A stretch of DNA of 64,000 bases, taken from contig NZ_SEON01000008.1 in assembly GCF_004152845.1 (NCBI RefSeq), positions 124,001 through 188,000 of the forward strand, written 5' to 3'. Position numbers and translations under genes: made by a program. Of the stretch, positions 8,968 to 17,570 are shown one piece after another; position 1 is the stretch's first letter; every line of letters starts with the position of its first letter. This DNA is from Sphingobium fuliginis (GTDB taxonomy: Bacteria > Pseudomonadota > Alphaproteobacteria > Sphingomonadales > Sphingomonadaceae). The notes below the pieces were generated by a model, which saw nothing but the letters and a program-made list of their open reading frames with translations, was not told the DNA's origin and did not search any database.

Positions 8968-10243
8968 GCTTTAGATCCAATCGTTCAATGTGGTCCTGAT
9001 AGACAGCGAGGTTATGGATTCCCCGCCGCTTGTTGCGGTTGCTACCGCGGAAGATGATCACGTCGATCGCAGCGTCCCGACAGATCTTGCAGGAGCATTG
9101 CTTCCACGGCTGCTCGGCGAGGGTCGCGCGGTAACGCTGGGCAAGCCGTGTTAACGATACGCTGCCCTTGCAGTCCTCGTAGGGCTTCTCCTCTACGAGA
9201 GGAGCGCTGTAGACGAGGACATTGTGCAACGTGTCTTCGAGTTCCGCTTCGCCCCGGTCGAAAGCCCGCAACGAGTCCAGCGCCAGAGCCTCGAGGCGAA
9301 TGAGTTCTTCCGCCCGGAACATGCCCTTCTTCACGCCCCGCTGTAATTTTGGATTCTCGATCGCCTGCGGCACCCGGATCGAAGTGAAGTAGCGCAGGCC
9401 CAGGCCCTCGCCGGGCAGATAATAGTTTTGCTTGGCGTCCTTGAAAGCACGTATCAACGGAGAAGTTGTATCGAAACTGGCAATATCATAGCCGTGGAAG
9501 CTATCGATATCGTCCGCCTTCGCGAAGCCTAGGATATGCAGGCGGGTGGCCGAAGGCACGGCTGCTCGAATTGCCTCTAGGCAGAGTTTGATCTCCGGCG
9601 ATTTGAGCGGCACCATGCCACCTAGCGCTAGGTAATCGTAGCCCATTGCGACAAGGCGCCTAGCTGCTTCTGCCATGCTTCCAGGAGACCATCCCTGAAT
9701 CACGCCAAGCGGGGTGAAGCCAGCATCGATTGCCCTCGCCTCGCGAAAGAAGGCATCCGCGTTCTCAAGGGTGATATCGAACCGGGTCTTGGCATGATCG
9801 GAGCCACCCTCGCGCGCCTTCCCGGCCGGATCGAAATCGAAAATGATATGGTCGACGGAGCAGCCGTGCGTGAAGCCGCACTCATCATAAAACTCAACCA
9901 TTTCAGCCGGCGAATAGGGTGGTCGCTCTTCCTGAACATAGGTGAATGCGCCGCAGTCACCGAATATATCGAGATGGGCAAACTCTGGCTTATCTAGGCG
10001 CAAAAATTTCCGAACGCCGACCAGATGAAAACGCCGAGCCTGGCTCGCTGTGTACTTCCCCTTCACGCGATGATCGCCCACGATGCCACGGGACACGAGA
10101 ACCCCGTCATATGGCGCATAACCCAGGATCTCATGGGGATATGCGTCATCCCAATAGGGTTGACGCTCGGCTGGGCTACGGTCGGCGATAAAGTCGAACG
10201 CTGGGTCAACATAGTCCAGGCTGTCGGCGAAGATAAACTTCAT
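8954..10243 (-). CDS. dpdA: DNA transglycosylase DpdA (TGT-like)
   Basis: DpdA is a homologue of tRNA-guanine transglycosylase that exchanges guanine in DNA for preQ0. The 429-residue protein has a TGT-like active-site region (FGDCGAFTY near residue 95, corresponding to the base-binding Asp/Gly loop), an LGGMVPLK strand, a second conserved Asp (ASFDTTSPL, near residue 260, candidate nucleophile), and a C-terminal zinc site (CSCKIC with a following His). The C-terminal part is family-specific and lacks the tRNA-binding extension of other TGTs. Its ATG at 10243 overlaps the dpdB stop (ATGA). The two flanking DGQHR genes and the preQ0 genes downstream identify the island. Confidence 0.93.
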   Translation of the reverse strand: MKFIFADSLDYVDPAFDFIADRSPAERQPYWDDAYPHEILGYAPYDGVLVSRGIVGDHRVKGKYTASQARRFHLVGVRKFLRLDKPEFAHLDIFGDCGAFTYVQEERPPYSPAEMVEFYDECGFTHGCSVDHIIFDFDPAGKAREGGSDHAKTRFDITLENADAFFREARAIDAGFTPLGVIQGWSPGSMAEAARRLVAMGYDYLALGGMVPLKSPEIKLCLEAIRAAVPSATRLHILGFAKADDIDSFHGYDIASFDTTSPLIRAFKDAKQNYYLPGEGLGLRYFTSIRVPQAIENPKLQRGVKKGMFRAEELIRLEALALDSLRAFDRGEAELEDTLHNVLVYSAPLVEEKPYEDCKGSVSLTRLAQRYRATLAEQPWKQCSCKICRDAAIDVIIFRGSNRNKRRGIHNLAVYQDHIERLDLKRAVD

Positions 10244-11361
10244 GCCGGCATCCTCGCCAATTCCCGCTCCATCCGGATGAGATGCTCGCTCAGTTTGTTG
10301 ATATGCTGCGGTGTGGACTGCAATTCATTCCACGCAAGGCCGAGGCCCTCCCAGCGCCCTGCAGTCCAGCGGCATTGCGGCGCAAGGCGCCCGAGGATGT
10401 CCCGCACAACGGACGCCTTGTCAGCAATGCCGTCGGCGCGAAACATGATCATGTCCATCAAGGCCCCCATTGCCCTGATTCCCACGGAGTGCATGAGACG
10501 ACTCTCTTTTGGTGGCTTACCCCATGCATCGGGGAAGGTGTCCCGAACCGCCGTCCAGAACGTGATAAGCGTTTCGTACATGGCGGTTGTGTCGTTGCCG
10601 TCACCATTCTGCTTGAACTGGCCCAAAGCGCCGGCGGTCGTGCGCAGGCTTGCCTTCATCGCCTCGATCAGAGCGTTATCGCTCACGATCCCTGTGCCAT
10701 TCTTGGGATCGGATTCCCGCTTGATGAGGCCATGGAACGGCGACTTCGGATCGCTGTTCAACGCATTGCAGAGCTCGCTCGGGAGTTGGCGTGCCGCGAG
10801 ATTTCTGGGAAGCTGAACCGAGACCTCTGGCAGCAATTCGTCGATGAGGCCCGTGGGCAGTTTCTTCGACTTATTGACGAGGATGAACTGCTCTCGTTGC
10901 GTGGCAACCTCATCCGAGACGAAGCCGATAACCGGCACGGCAATCTGCCGGTTCTTGGCCGCAGCCAGAGCAAGCGAGCGCTGTTGCCCATCGACAATCC
11001 AGGCCGCCCTGCTTCCCTCGGGATAAAGGGGGATGCTGAGTGTGCCAGCGTCGCCAACTTCGCACATGTTCCCCGGCGCACGACCACGCGCTGACGCGAA
11101 ATCGACTTCTCGCGAAAGGGCTAGGATGATGGCGTTGGGGAACAGGACCGGGCCGCTGTCGAGGAAGCTCGTGATTTCCTTGACGTGCTCGCGGATCTCG
11201 CGGCGTTGAAACCCCTTTAACTCCTGATCTTCTCGACGAACACGGCTGATATCCGCGATGCGGTCTATATCGGCGCCATAGAGGAAGAACGCGAAGATGC
11301 CCGTACCCTGACCCTGCTCCGCCTTCACGGCTCGAACTTTGAGATATTCGCGGGCAGTCAT
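10240..11361 (-). CDS. dpdB: DpdB-like DGQHR-domain protein
   Basis: This 373-residue protein carries the DGQHR/ParB-like signature (WIVDGQQRSLAL, near residue 126) with upstream REDQELKGFQRREI. DpdB, a relative of the DndB regulator of DNA phosphorothioation, works with DpdA in preQ0 insertion in Salmonella, where dpdA and dpdB together suffice for the base swap. It overlaps the upstream candidate dpdC and the downstream dpdA by 4 nt each (ATGA), so the three are translationally coupled. I call this copy dpdB because it directly precedes dpdA, but the paralogue at 7864-8967 is an equally good candidate for that role. Confidence 0.85.
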   Translation of the reverse strand: MTAREYLKVRAVKAEQGQGTGIFAFFLYGADIDRIADISRVRREDQELKGFQRREIREHVKEITSFLDSGPVLFPNAIILALSREVDFASARGRAPGNMCEVGDAGTLSIPLYPEGSRAAWIVDGQQRSLALAAAKNRQIAVPVIGFVSDEVATQREQFILVNKSKKLPTGLIDELLPEVSVQLPRNLAARQLPSELCNALNSDPKSPFHGLIKRESDPKNGTGIVSDNALIEAMKASLRTTAGALGQFKQNGDGNDTTAMYETLITFWTAVRDTFPDAWGKPPKESRLMHSVGIRAMGALMDMIMFRADGIADKASVVRDILGRLAPQCRWTAGRWEGLGLAWNELQSTPQHINKLSEHLIRMERELARMPA

Positions 11362-12278
11362 GCTCGCTCACTCCGAATGATGCGAGCCAGGCCGGCATAG
11401 CGGCCTTGCTCGCATGCGACATTGAATTCACCCCGAAGTCGGCGAAGAGACATCCCCTTGGCGTCGTTCCAATGGGCCCGCAGGATTTCGAGGATCGCAG
11501 TATCTTCCAGGCGCAAGCGCGCTGGACGTTCGGGTTTTCGCCAAGAGGCGACGGCATTCCGCACCTCGCGCGCATGCTCCGCCAGCGAACGGGTGTCGTT
11601 CGGCAATAAAATTACGTCCGCGAAATGCCGCGCGGCGCGGCTAGAGAAGTCGCTTATTGTGCCGGGGATCGAACTGTCTGGGCCGTCCAATCTCTCATCG
11701 TAAGGCATTACTGACGCGCGAAGGCCTGGGTTTATCCGGTCTAACGGAGCGCGCGTAAACAACCGGACGCGATCGCGAACCGCTTCGGGTAACGCCAACA
11801 TGTCGTCCGCGATCATCTCGATATAGGCGTCCGAGAGAGCCGCAAGAATAAGGCCCTTGGTATCTCGCAGAGCCTCAGGAAGGCTCGTCCCGAACGGCGA
11901 GACCTTGCTGAGCGCAGACCACCACTGTGGTGAGGAAAACGCCCCGCGCACTCTCGATGCTACACTATCGGCCGAGCCAGGTGCGATCGTGCAAGCATAG
12001 GGAGGCACCTTCGTCGCGGCGTCCACCAATCCAAGGCCAGCCGAAACGATAAGCAGACGCGCATCGAGCACGCCAGCGACACTCCGAGCCTCTTGGAAGC
12101 CTCTTCCGCCGTAGATCGCGGCAGGCAAATAGCACTCTTCCGCCGCCGCCAGTCGCTTTGCCCATTGCCCGACCACTTCCGGAAGCGATGCTGATTCCAG
12201 CGCACACACGCGGAGGTCGGGAGCGACCTCTTTTCGTTTCCGGTTCGTACAAGTGGTGATGATCACGGCCACAGCCAC
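11358..12278 (-). CDS. YaaA/DUF6884-like protein, DpdC candidate
   Basis: This is the first gene of the island: a 306-residue protein starting at a GTG (12278) with AAGGAGA seven bases upstream. The N-terminal half has ITTCTNRKR, a YGGRGFQEAR motif and VSAGLGLVD followed by PPYACTI, a pattern I associate with DUF6884 and the related YaaA/DUF328 fold. The C-terminal half has no motif I recognise. In Salmonella, DpdC converts preQ0 in DNA to the amido form. This gene is the only one here with the right position for that step, so the link to DpdC is an inference. It overlaps dpdB by 4 nt. Confidence 0.6.
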   Translation of the reverse strand: MAVAVIITTCTNRKRKEVAPDLRVCALESASLPEVVGQWAKRLAAAEECYLPAAIYGGRGFQEARSVAGVLDARLLIVSAGLGLVDAATKVPPYACTIAPGSADSVASRVRGAFSSPQWWSALSKVSPFGTSLPEALRDTKGLILAALSDAYIEMIADDMLALPEAVRDRVRLFTRAPLDRINPGLRASVMPYDERLDGPDSSIPGTISDFSSRAARHFADVILLPNDTRSLAEHAREVRNAVASWRKPERPARLRLEDTAILEILRAHWNDAKGMSLRRLRGEFNVACEQGRYAGLARIIRSERA

Positions 12279-12510
12279 GCGCGTCTCCTTCGCATTTATC
12301 GCTATATCAGCGAGGAGATCTTTTCCACATTTAATTCACCAGTCACTGCCGAATAAATGGCAATAAATGATGAACCTGCGGGGCAAATGAATATCTGTTT
12401 ATGGCCCTACATGGCCACAAAGGCGAGCATATAAGGTCGTTGCACCCGGTTAGGCGATGCCGTTTATGCGGCACGCCGCGCTGCGCATTGCCAGGCTCGG
12501 TGCTTCTCGA
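12279..12510. promoter_or_regulatory. Intergenic region before the dpd island with tandem AATAAATG repeats
   Basis: This AT-rich stretch of 232 bases separates the dpd operon from the T4SS operon and must hold the dpd promoter. AATAAATG occurs twice, at 12352-12359 and 12362-12369, exactly one helical turn apart. A palindromic TATCGCTATA-like element lies near 12299. These could be operator half-sites. No clear -35/-10 pair was assigned. Confidence 0.35.
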
Positions 12511-13395
12511 TCAGCGGCCGCGCGATCGTTGCAGCGGCGGCCGTTCCTTGCCTACGTCCTGCCGCTTGCGGCCGGATGGCTCAACTGTCCGGACGGATGT
12601 GTCCCGCACTTTCGCGGCCTGAAACTGCCGCCCCGCCTGCAGATGCGTTTGTACCTTGTCGTTCGCGACCTTCATGACCCTGGCGACCGCTTCCGGATTG
12701 TCGAACAGCGCCGTGCGCACCACTGCCTCGATCACACGGAGCTGGCTCTGGGCCGCGCGCGAATTCTTCTCACGGGCTTGTGCTGAAGACGGTCGCCTCA
12801 ATCCTTCCGGCGCCTGACGGCGGCTGCGATCGGGTTCGCGCGAGGCCGGCGCAGTGACGGTGGGCGCGATGCTGTTGCGGCTAGCCTCGCGCCGGATGCG
12901 GTCCAGCTCCTGCAAATCCCGTTCGCTCGGCCGATATCCCCGTACTTCCAAACCCTGGCGACCGGCTTCGAGCCACGCGGCCCTTCGGAACGTCTCGCTG
13001 CCCGTGACATGAACGTGCGACCACCCGCGGTAGCGAGCGATGGCAACGAGATCGCGCACGACCTCCTCACTTTCGCTCGAGGTGACAAGACGCCGTCCTT
13101 GGTCCCGAAATGCAGGCTCCTTCGCCTGGGCCGTCGTGAAGTAAGCCGGTTCCCCCGACCATTTGCCGGTCGACGAAAAGTAGCGCTTTTGCAGGGGCTC
13201 CGGTATGTCGCCGGCAGAAATTGATCGTGGCTGAACCCCCGCCCGCTCCTTGCCTTTGTTAGAGGTGCCGGGATCCTTGGGAATGTCGTCACGCGTGTCT
13301 TTCCCAGAACGCGGTACGGACTGACCTTCACCAATCGAAATGGCATTGGCGCGCTTCCTGGCGCCCCGCGAATTCTCGGGCTTCTCAGCGGACAT
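12511..13395 (-). CDS. Stand-alone LPD7-domain protein (relaxase C-terminal type)
   Basis: This 294-residue protein contains the LPD7 domain usually found at the C terminus of conjugative relaxases (KRYFSSTGKWSG, YFTTAQAKEPAFRDQG, VTSSESEEVVRDLVAIA, then the WSHVHVTGS segment). The N terminus is basic and has no relaxase catalytic Tyr/His motif. I chose the ATG at 13395 because it follows AGGAAAGGA and overlaps the virD4 stop by 11 nt; longer starts add an Arg-rich shadow. As the last gene of the T4SS operon it probably helps DNA processing or relaxase recruitment. It may be a split-off relaxase domain; the relaxase itself is not in the window. Confidence 0.75.
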   Translation of the reverse strand: MSAEKPENSRGARKRANAISIGEGQSVPRSGKDTRDDIPKDPGTSNKGKERAGVQPRSISAGDIPEPLQKRYFSSTGKWSGEPAYFTTAQAKEPAFRDQGRRLVTSSESEEVVRDLVAIARYRGWSHVHVTGSETFRRAAWLEAGRQGLEVRGYRPSERDLQELDRIRREASRNSIAPTVTAPASREPDRSRRQAPEGLRRPSSAQAREKNSRAAQSQLRVIEAVVRTALFDNPEAVARVMKVANDKVQTHLQAGRQFQAAKVRDTSVRTVEPSGRKRQDVGKERPPLQRSRGR

Positions 13396-15349
13396 GAGCT
13401 GTCCTTTCCTGGATAATGGATGTGGATGGCTGCCCGACCGGTGGCAAAAGTGCCCGCTCGACCATCGCCGACACGAAGGCGATCGCGGCGGCCTCGTCGC
13501 CCGGGGGCGGCAGGTCGGCCAGGTCGCCCAGAACCAGCATGTCATCCGTGATCTTGGCCGCACCTGCCAGCTCGGCGTCGGTCATTTCCCGCATCGCAAT
13601 TTCCTCCTGTATGGTCCCGCCCGAGCTTGTCACCGGTTGCTGTGGGGCGCCGCTCAGACCGGATGTGCCAGCGCCCCACAGCGCTGAAGCCGACGTAGGT
13701 GGGGAAAGCATTGCCGCGATTGGACGGGCGGACAGCACAGGCGGAGCAACCACCCGTCGCGTGAAGCGTGGCATCCGGTAGTAGGCGATCTTGCGCCCTC
13801 GAATTGGTGGGATGCCGGCGCGAAGGAGCAGGAGTTCGTTCTTCGGCAGCTGCATGAGCTCTTGTGGCAGCAGGAGCGCGCGGCGCTGATCAGATTCCGA
13901 GATGCTCCGGTTCGCCAGCAGCCCGTGGATGGTACGGCTGCGGGATTTCACGTTCATCGTGAAAAAACCGAGCCGTTCGGAAAGTTCGTTCGCGACCTTT
14001 AGCTCCTTGGGCGTGAAGACCACCTCAAGGCCGCAATTGGCGATGATCTCGTCGGTGACATCGGGACCATAGATTGCGCGAAGCTGGGATCGGCTCTGAA
14101 TGACCGGGACCAGGCGTAGGCCATAGCCGGCGACATAGGAGAAGCCGCTCGCAATCACCGAGGCTTTGCCGAGCCTGGCGAACTCGTCGAGCAGGACCAG
14201 GACCGGGACATTGGTCGCGCCCTCAGGAAGATCGCGGGTGTTGAGATCCACGAGTTGCTGTAGGAACAGGCTGTAGATCGGCGCGATGCGGTCGATATTG
14301 TCGGGCGACACGCCAAGGTAAATCGACATACGCCGACGCCGCACCTCGCGCAGGTCGAAGTCGCTTTCCGAGGTGGCGGCATCCACCATGGGGTTGAGCC
14401 AGAGATTGAGCCGCGCGGTGATGGTCTGCTTGATCCCGGAAAAGGTGTTGTCCGAGGCCGAGGTGAAATCCTGGATCGCGGACACGCAGGCTTGGCTGAG
14501 GCGCTGGCCCACCCTGCGGGCTTCCTGAAGCGTTGCGGGAAGGTCGCTCTTGGGATCCCCGCTCGTGAGGCGGCGGTATATCTCGCCGATGGTGAAGGGC
14601 AGGCCCGGGTTGGATGCGACCAGGGCGCCGACGCCGACAAAGGCCGCTCGCGCGGCCTCCGCCCAGAAGGGATCGGATCGCTCGGGCGCGGGGAAAAGCA
14701 TGCCCGCGATCTTCTGCAGCTCGTTGACGACCTCTATGTCATCAGTCCGTCTGATGTGCGCCAGGGGGTTGTACCGCGCCGTCCGCCCCTCCGCGTCGAG
14801 CGGATCGAACAGATGCACGGCCTGGCCGGCCCGTGCACGATACCCCGCGCTTGCGCCCCAGTTCTCCCGTTTCACGTCGAGCACGACCACCGAATCTGGC
14901 CAGGTCAGCAGATTGGGAATGACGACGCCCACGCCCTTGCCCGCTCGTGTGGGTGCCTCGAGCAGAACATGCTCGCTCCCGCCGAATATCAGGAAACGTC
15001 CAGCCTTGCGGCCGACAACGATGCCGGACGCGGCGCGAAGGCCCTCCCGCCGGATCTCGCCTTCGCGCGCAAACCGGGCGGTGCCGTGCAATGCCGGCCC
15101 GCGGCGCAGAATCCCAATCGCGAGGAGCCCGACCACAACTGCGCCCGCCAGCGCCCCGCGCTTTAGCCAAAGAATAAGCAGTGGGTCCGCCCGATAGTAC
15201 CACAGCCATGCGGGCAAGGCCGTGAGGTCGGTGTGAGAGCCGATCTGGCCCAGCCCAAAGAGGGCAACCAGCACGGCGATGGCGCAGCACAATAAGGTGC
15301 CGCCGGCAACGGACAGGCCGATCATCCAGAAGCTACGCTGCACCGGCAT
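13385..15349 (-). CDS. virD4: Type IV secretion coupling protein VirD4/TraG
   Basis: VirD4 is the inner-membrane ATPase that couples the relaxosome to the secretion channel. The 654-residue protein has two N-terminal membrane segments (about residues 8-30 and 55-80), a Walker A motif (EAPTRAGKGVGV) and a Walker B (VPVLVLLDEFARLG). The HGTARFA motif after the membrane region is typical of the family. The chosen ATG (15349) overlaps virB11 by 17 nt. The C-terminal tail is Pro/Ser-rich and ends in an acidic segment. Its place next to virB11 completes the channel set. Confidence 0.93.
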   Translation of the reverse strand: MPVQRSFWMIGLSVAGGTLLCCAIAVLVALFGLGQIGSHTDLTALPAWLWYYRADPLLILWLKRGALAGAVVVGLLAIGILRRGPALHGTARFAREGEIRREGLRAASGIVVGRKAGRFLIFGGSEHVLLEAPTRAGKGVGVVIPNLLTWPDSVVVLDVKRENWGASAGYRARAGQAVHLFDPLDAEGRTARYNPLAHIRRTDDIEVVNELQKIAGMLFPAPERSDPFWAEAARAAFVGVGALVASNPGLPFTIGEIYRRLTSGDPKSDLPATLQEARRVGQRLSQACVSAIQDFTSASDNTFSGIKQTITARLNLWLNPMVDAATSESDFDLREVRRRRMSIYLGVSPDNIDRIAPIYSLFLQQLVDLNTRDLPEGATNVPVLVLLDEFARLGKASVIASGFSYVAGYGLRLVPVIQSRSQLRAIYGPDVTDEIIANCGLEVVFTPKELKVANELSERLGFFTMNVKSRSRTIHGLLANRSISESDQRRALLLPQELMQLPKNELLLLRAGIPPIRGRKIAYYRMPRFTRRVVAPPVLSARPIAAMLSPPTSASALWGAGTSGLSGAPQQPVTSSGGTIQEEIAMREMTDAELAGAAKITDDMLVLGDLADLPPPGDEAAAIAFVSAMVERALLPPVGQPSTSIIQERTAHVR

Positions 15350-16337
15350 CGCCCACCTTCGGGTTGAAGTAGACCTCTTCGACCTCGAAGCGGCCGCCAT
15401 GGCGCCGGGTCTGGACGACCACATCGATGAGCATTCGCAAAAGTCCGCGGATATCATCGCGCGCGAGATCTCGGCCGCCCTCGGATTCCTTGACCAGTAG
15501 CGTCAGCTGCTCGAAGGCACCCGCCGCAGAGCCGGCATGCACCGTGGTGATCGACCCAGGGTGCCCCGAATTGACATTGCGCAGGTAGAAGAACGCGGTG
15601 CCGTCGCGCAGCTCCTGCAGCAGGATCCGATCCGGGCGCATGCGCAGCGCGCTCTCGAGAAGTTGCTTGGGACCGACCTTTGCAAGGCCCTGCCCCTCGC
15701 TCGAATAGACCATATGAACGACATTGCGATGGGGCACGATGAGTTCGCGTGTGTCCTCGATCGTAAGCAGTCGCTCGTCGGGCGGGATGAGCTGGATGAG
15801 CGCTTTCGCCAAGGTCGTCTTGCCGGACCCGGTTGCACCGCTGACCAGGATATTCTTGCGCGCGGCGACCGCGACCTTGAAGAAGGCCGGCCAGTCGCCC
15901 GCATCGCGAAGTGCCACCAACTCGGCGTCGGTTTCGGTAAGGCCCCGGGCGCTCGCGCGCGTCGTGTCAAAGAGGCCAGCGCGTGCGAGCTGGTCGATCG
16001 GCAGGGTTACGGTCGAGGGCTTGCGTATCGTAAAGGACGGGCAGCCGCTCGGCGTCACCGACGGGATTACGATCTGGCAGCGCTCGCCGCCTGGGAGGAC
16101 GGTCGAACAGATCGGGGTCTGCCCATCGATGTCCTGGTGCGTGAAGCTTGCCGCGGCGACGGCGAGCGTTCCAAGCCACTCGCTGTCGAGTTCGGACAGC
16201 TCATGCCATCGCCACCCCTGCCGGTCCTCGATTCCCGCCTCGCCCGGACGGTTGATGACGAGCTCGGTCACATCATCTGGCTCCAGCAACGGAAGAAGCG
16301 GTTCGAGGTAGTGACGAAGGACGGCGGTGTCGCGCAT
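15333..16337 (-). CDS. virB11: T4SS ATPase VirB11
   Basis: This is the hexameric traffic ATPase of the conjugation channel. The 334-residue protein has Walker A (LVSGATGSGKTTLA), an Asp box (LLTIEDTRELIVP), Walker B (LRMRPDRILLQELRDG) and a His box (SGHPGSITTVHAGS). The length fits the family. It starts four bases after the virB10 stop and overlaps virD4 at its 3' end. Confidence 0.95.
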   Translation of the reverse strand: MRDTAVLRHYLEPLLPLLEPDDVTELVINRPGEAGIEDRQGWRWHELSELDSEWLGTLAVAAASFTHQDIDGQTPICSTVLPGGERCQIVIPSVTPSGCPSFTIRKPSTVTLPIDQLARAGLFDTTRASARGLTETDAELVALRDAGDWPAFFKVAVAARKNILVSGATGSGKTTLAKALIQLIPPDERLLTIEDTRELIVPHRNVVHMVYSSEGQGLAKVGPKQLLESALRMRPDRILLQELRDGTAFFYLRNVNSGHPGSITTVHAGSAAGAFEQLTLLVKESEGGRDLARDDIRGLLRMLIDVVVQTRRHGGRFEVEEVYFNPKVGDAGAA

Positions 16338-16340
16338 GGC

Positions 16341-17567
16341 TTACCGCCGCAGCTCTAGATTGTAGACATCGGCGAAGTTGAAGTCCTTGGCGACGAAGAT
16401 ACCGACCTCCTCGCCCTGGTTCTTTTTCAGCACCGGCCGGATATTGATGTTGTTCTGGAGCGCGATCGCGGCCCCTTCGCTCGGCGCACGCGTGACATTG
16501 TTGAAATTGCCGTTGCCGCTCGATGCGGCCTGCCCGGCAATATAGGCGGCGTCATCGACGAGCGAGAGCAGGAGCGCGCCGCCGAACCGTGCCCAAAAGA
16601 AGCTGTCGACTGCCCCAGCAAGCCCGGCGCGGCCGAGCGCGTCTGACCCAGGCGAGGCAAGGTCGATGCGGACGCCTTGTGGCGTCACCGCCCGGGTCCA
16701 AAGCACAAAGAGGCGGTTCTGACCCTGTTGGATACCTCCGCGATACTCGCCGAGCACGCGCGTGCCCTTTTCCATGAGCACGACCCGGCCATTCTCGGAG
16801 TAGACATCGCGCGGGATCATGCAGGACGTGTATCCAGGCTGCGCGGAATTGATGGCCGTCTGAAGGGTGCAGGGAATCAATGTCCCCGCAGTGATCAGAA
16901 AATTGCGATTGGGGAGCATCGAGGCTCGCGCTTCGCCTACGGCCGAACTTTGCCGCAGAAGATCCAGCGCATTGGGCGCCCCGCCCTCAGCGCTCCCTGG
17001 CGTTCCTGAATTTTCGGTCGGTTGCGCGCCCGAGGCCGCCGCCGGACCTTGCGAGGTCTCCCCACCGAGATCGCGCCCGCCATAGGCGATGAGTGTCGAC
17101 CGTCGCGCCCGGTCGGCGAGGTTGGGCCGGGCGCCCGTCCCTCCTGTCGGTCCTGGCGCCGCACCGGGCTGCATGGCAGGGACGATCTGACCGTCGGGGC
17201 CAGGAACCCCTGCTGCGGGATTGAGCACAGGTGCGTTGGGATCGCTCCCGCCTGCGCCCAGCGGTCTCGGCTGCGGAGCGACCGCCGCGTAATCGACGGT
17301 TTCCCGCGCCACGATATCGCGCCGCTCTTGGGCCGCCCCGCCCGGTGCAGTGAGGTCACGATTGGAGCCCTGTTGGCTCGTCCCGGAATTAACCCACAGG
17401 ATGCCCAGTACCATCGCCGTGCCGGCAAAGATGAGGGCGGTATTGCGCTTGGAAGGCGTCATCCCCCCGATCGGCTCGATACCGCGCTCGTGCAGGATCT
17501 CGTCTTTCTCCGGCGTGAGATCGGCGCTCGGCAGAAGGCGCGAAACGGAGGATGGATCTTCGGCCAT
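16341..17567 (-). CDS. virB10: T4SS core protein VirB10
   Basis: VirB10 spans the inner membrane, periplasm and outer-membrane core of the T4SS. The 408-residue protein has one membrane segment near residues 45-63 (ALIFAGTAMVLGILWV), a long Pro/Gly/Ala-rich periplasmic linker and a C-terminal TrbI-type barrel domain (LIPCTLQTAINS, TSCMIPRDVYSENGRVVLMEKGT). It follows virB9 with a 3-nt gap and precedes virB11 closely. Confidence 0.95.
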   Translation of the reverse strand: MAEDPSSVSRLLPSADLTPEKDEILHERGIEPIGGMTPSKRNTALIFAGTAMVLGILWVNSGTSQQGSNRDLTAPGGAAQERRDIVARETVDYAAVAPQPRPLGAGGSDPNAPVLNPAAGVPGPDGQIVPAMQPGAAPGPTGGTGARPNLADRARRSTLIAYGGRDLGGETSQGPAAASGAQPTENSGTPGSAEGGAPNALDLLRQSSAVGEARASMLPNRNFLITAGTLIPCTLQTAINSAQPGYTSCMIPRDVYSENGRVVLMEKGTRVLGEYRGGIQQGQNRLFVLWTRAVTPQGVRIDLASPGSDALGRAGLAGAVDSFFWARFGGALLLSLVDDAAYIAGQAASSGNGNFNNVTRAPSEGAAIALQNNINIRPVLKKNQGEEVGIFVAKDFNFADVYNLELRR

Positions 17568-17570
17568 GGC

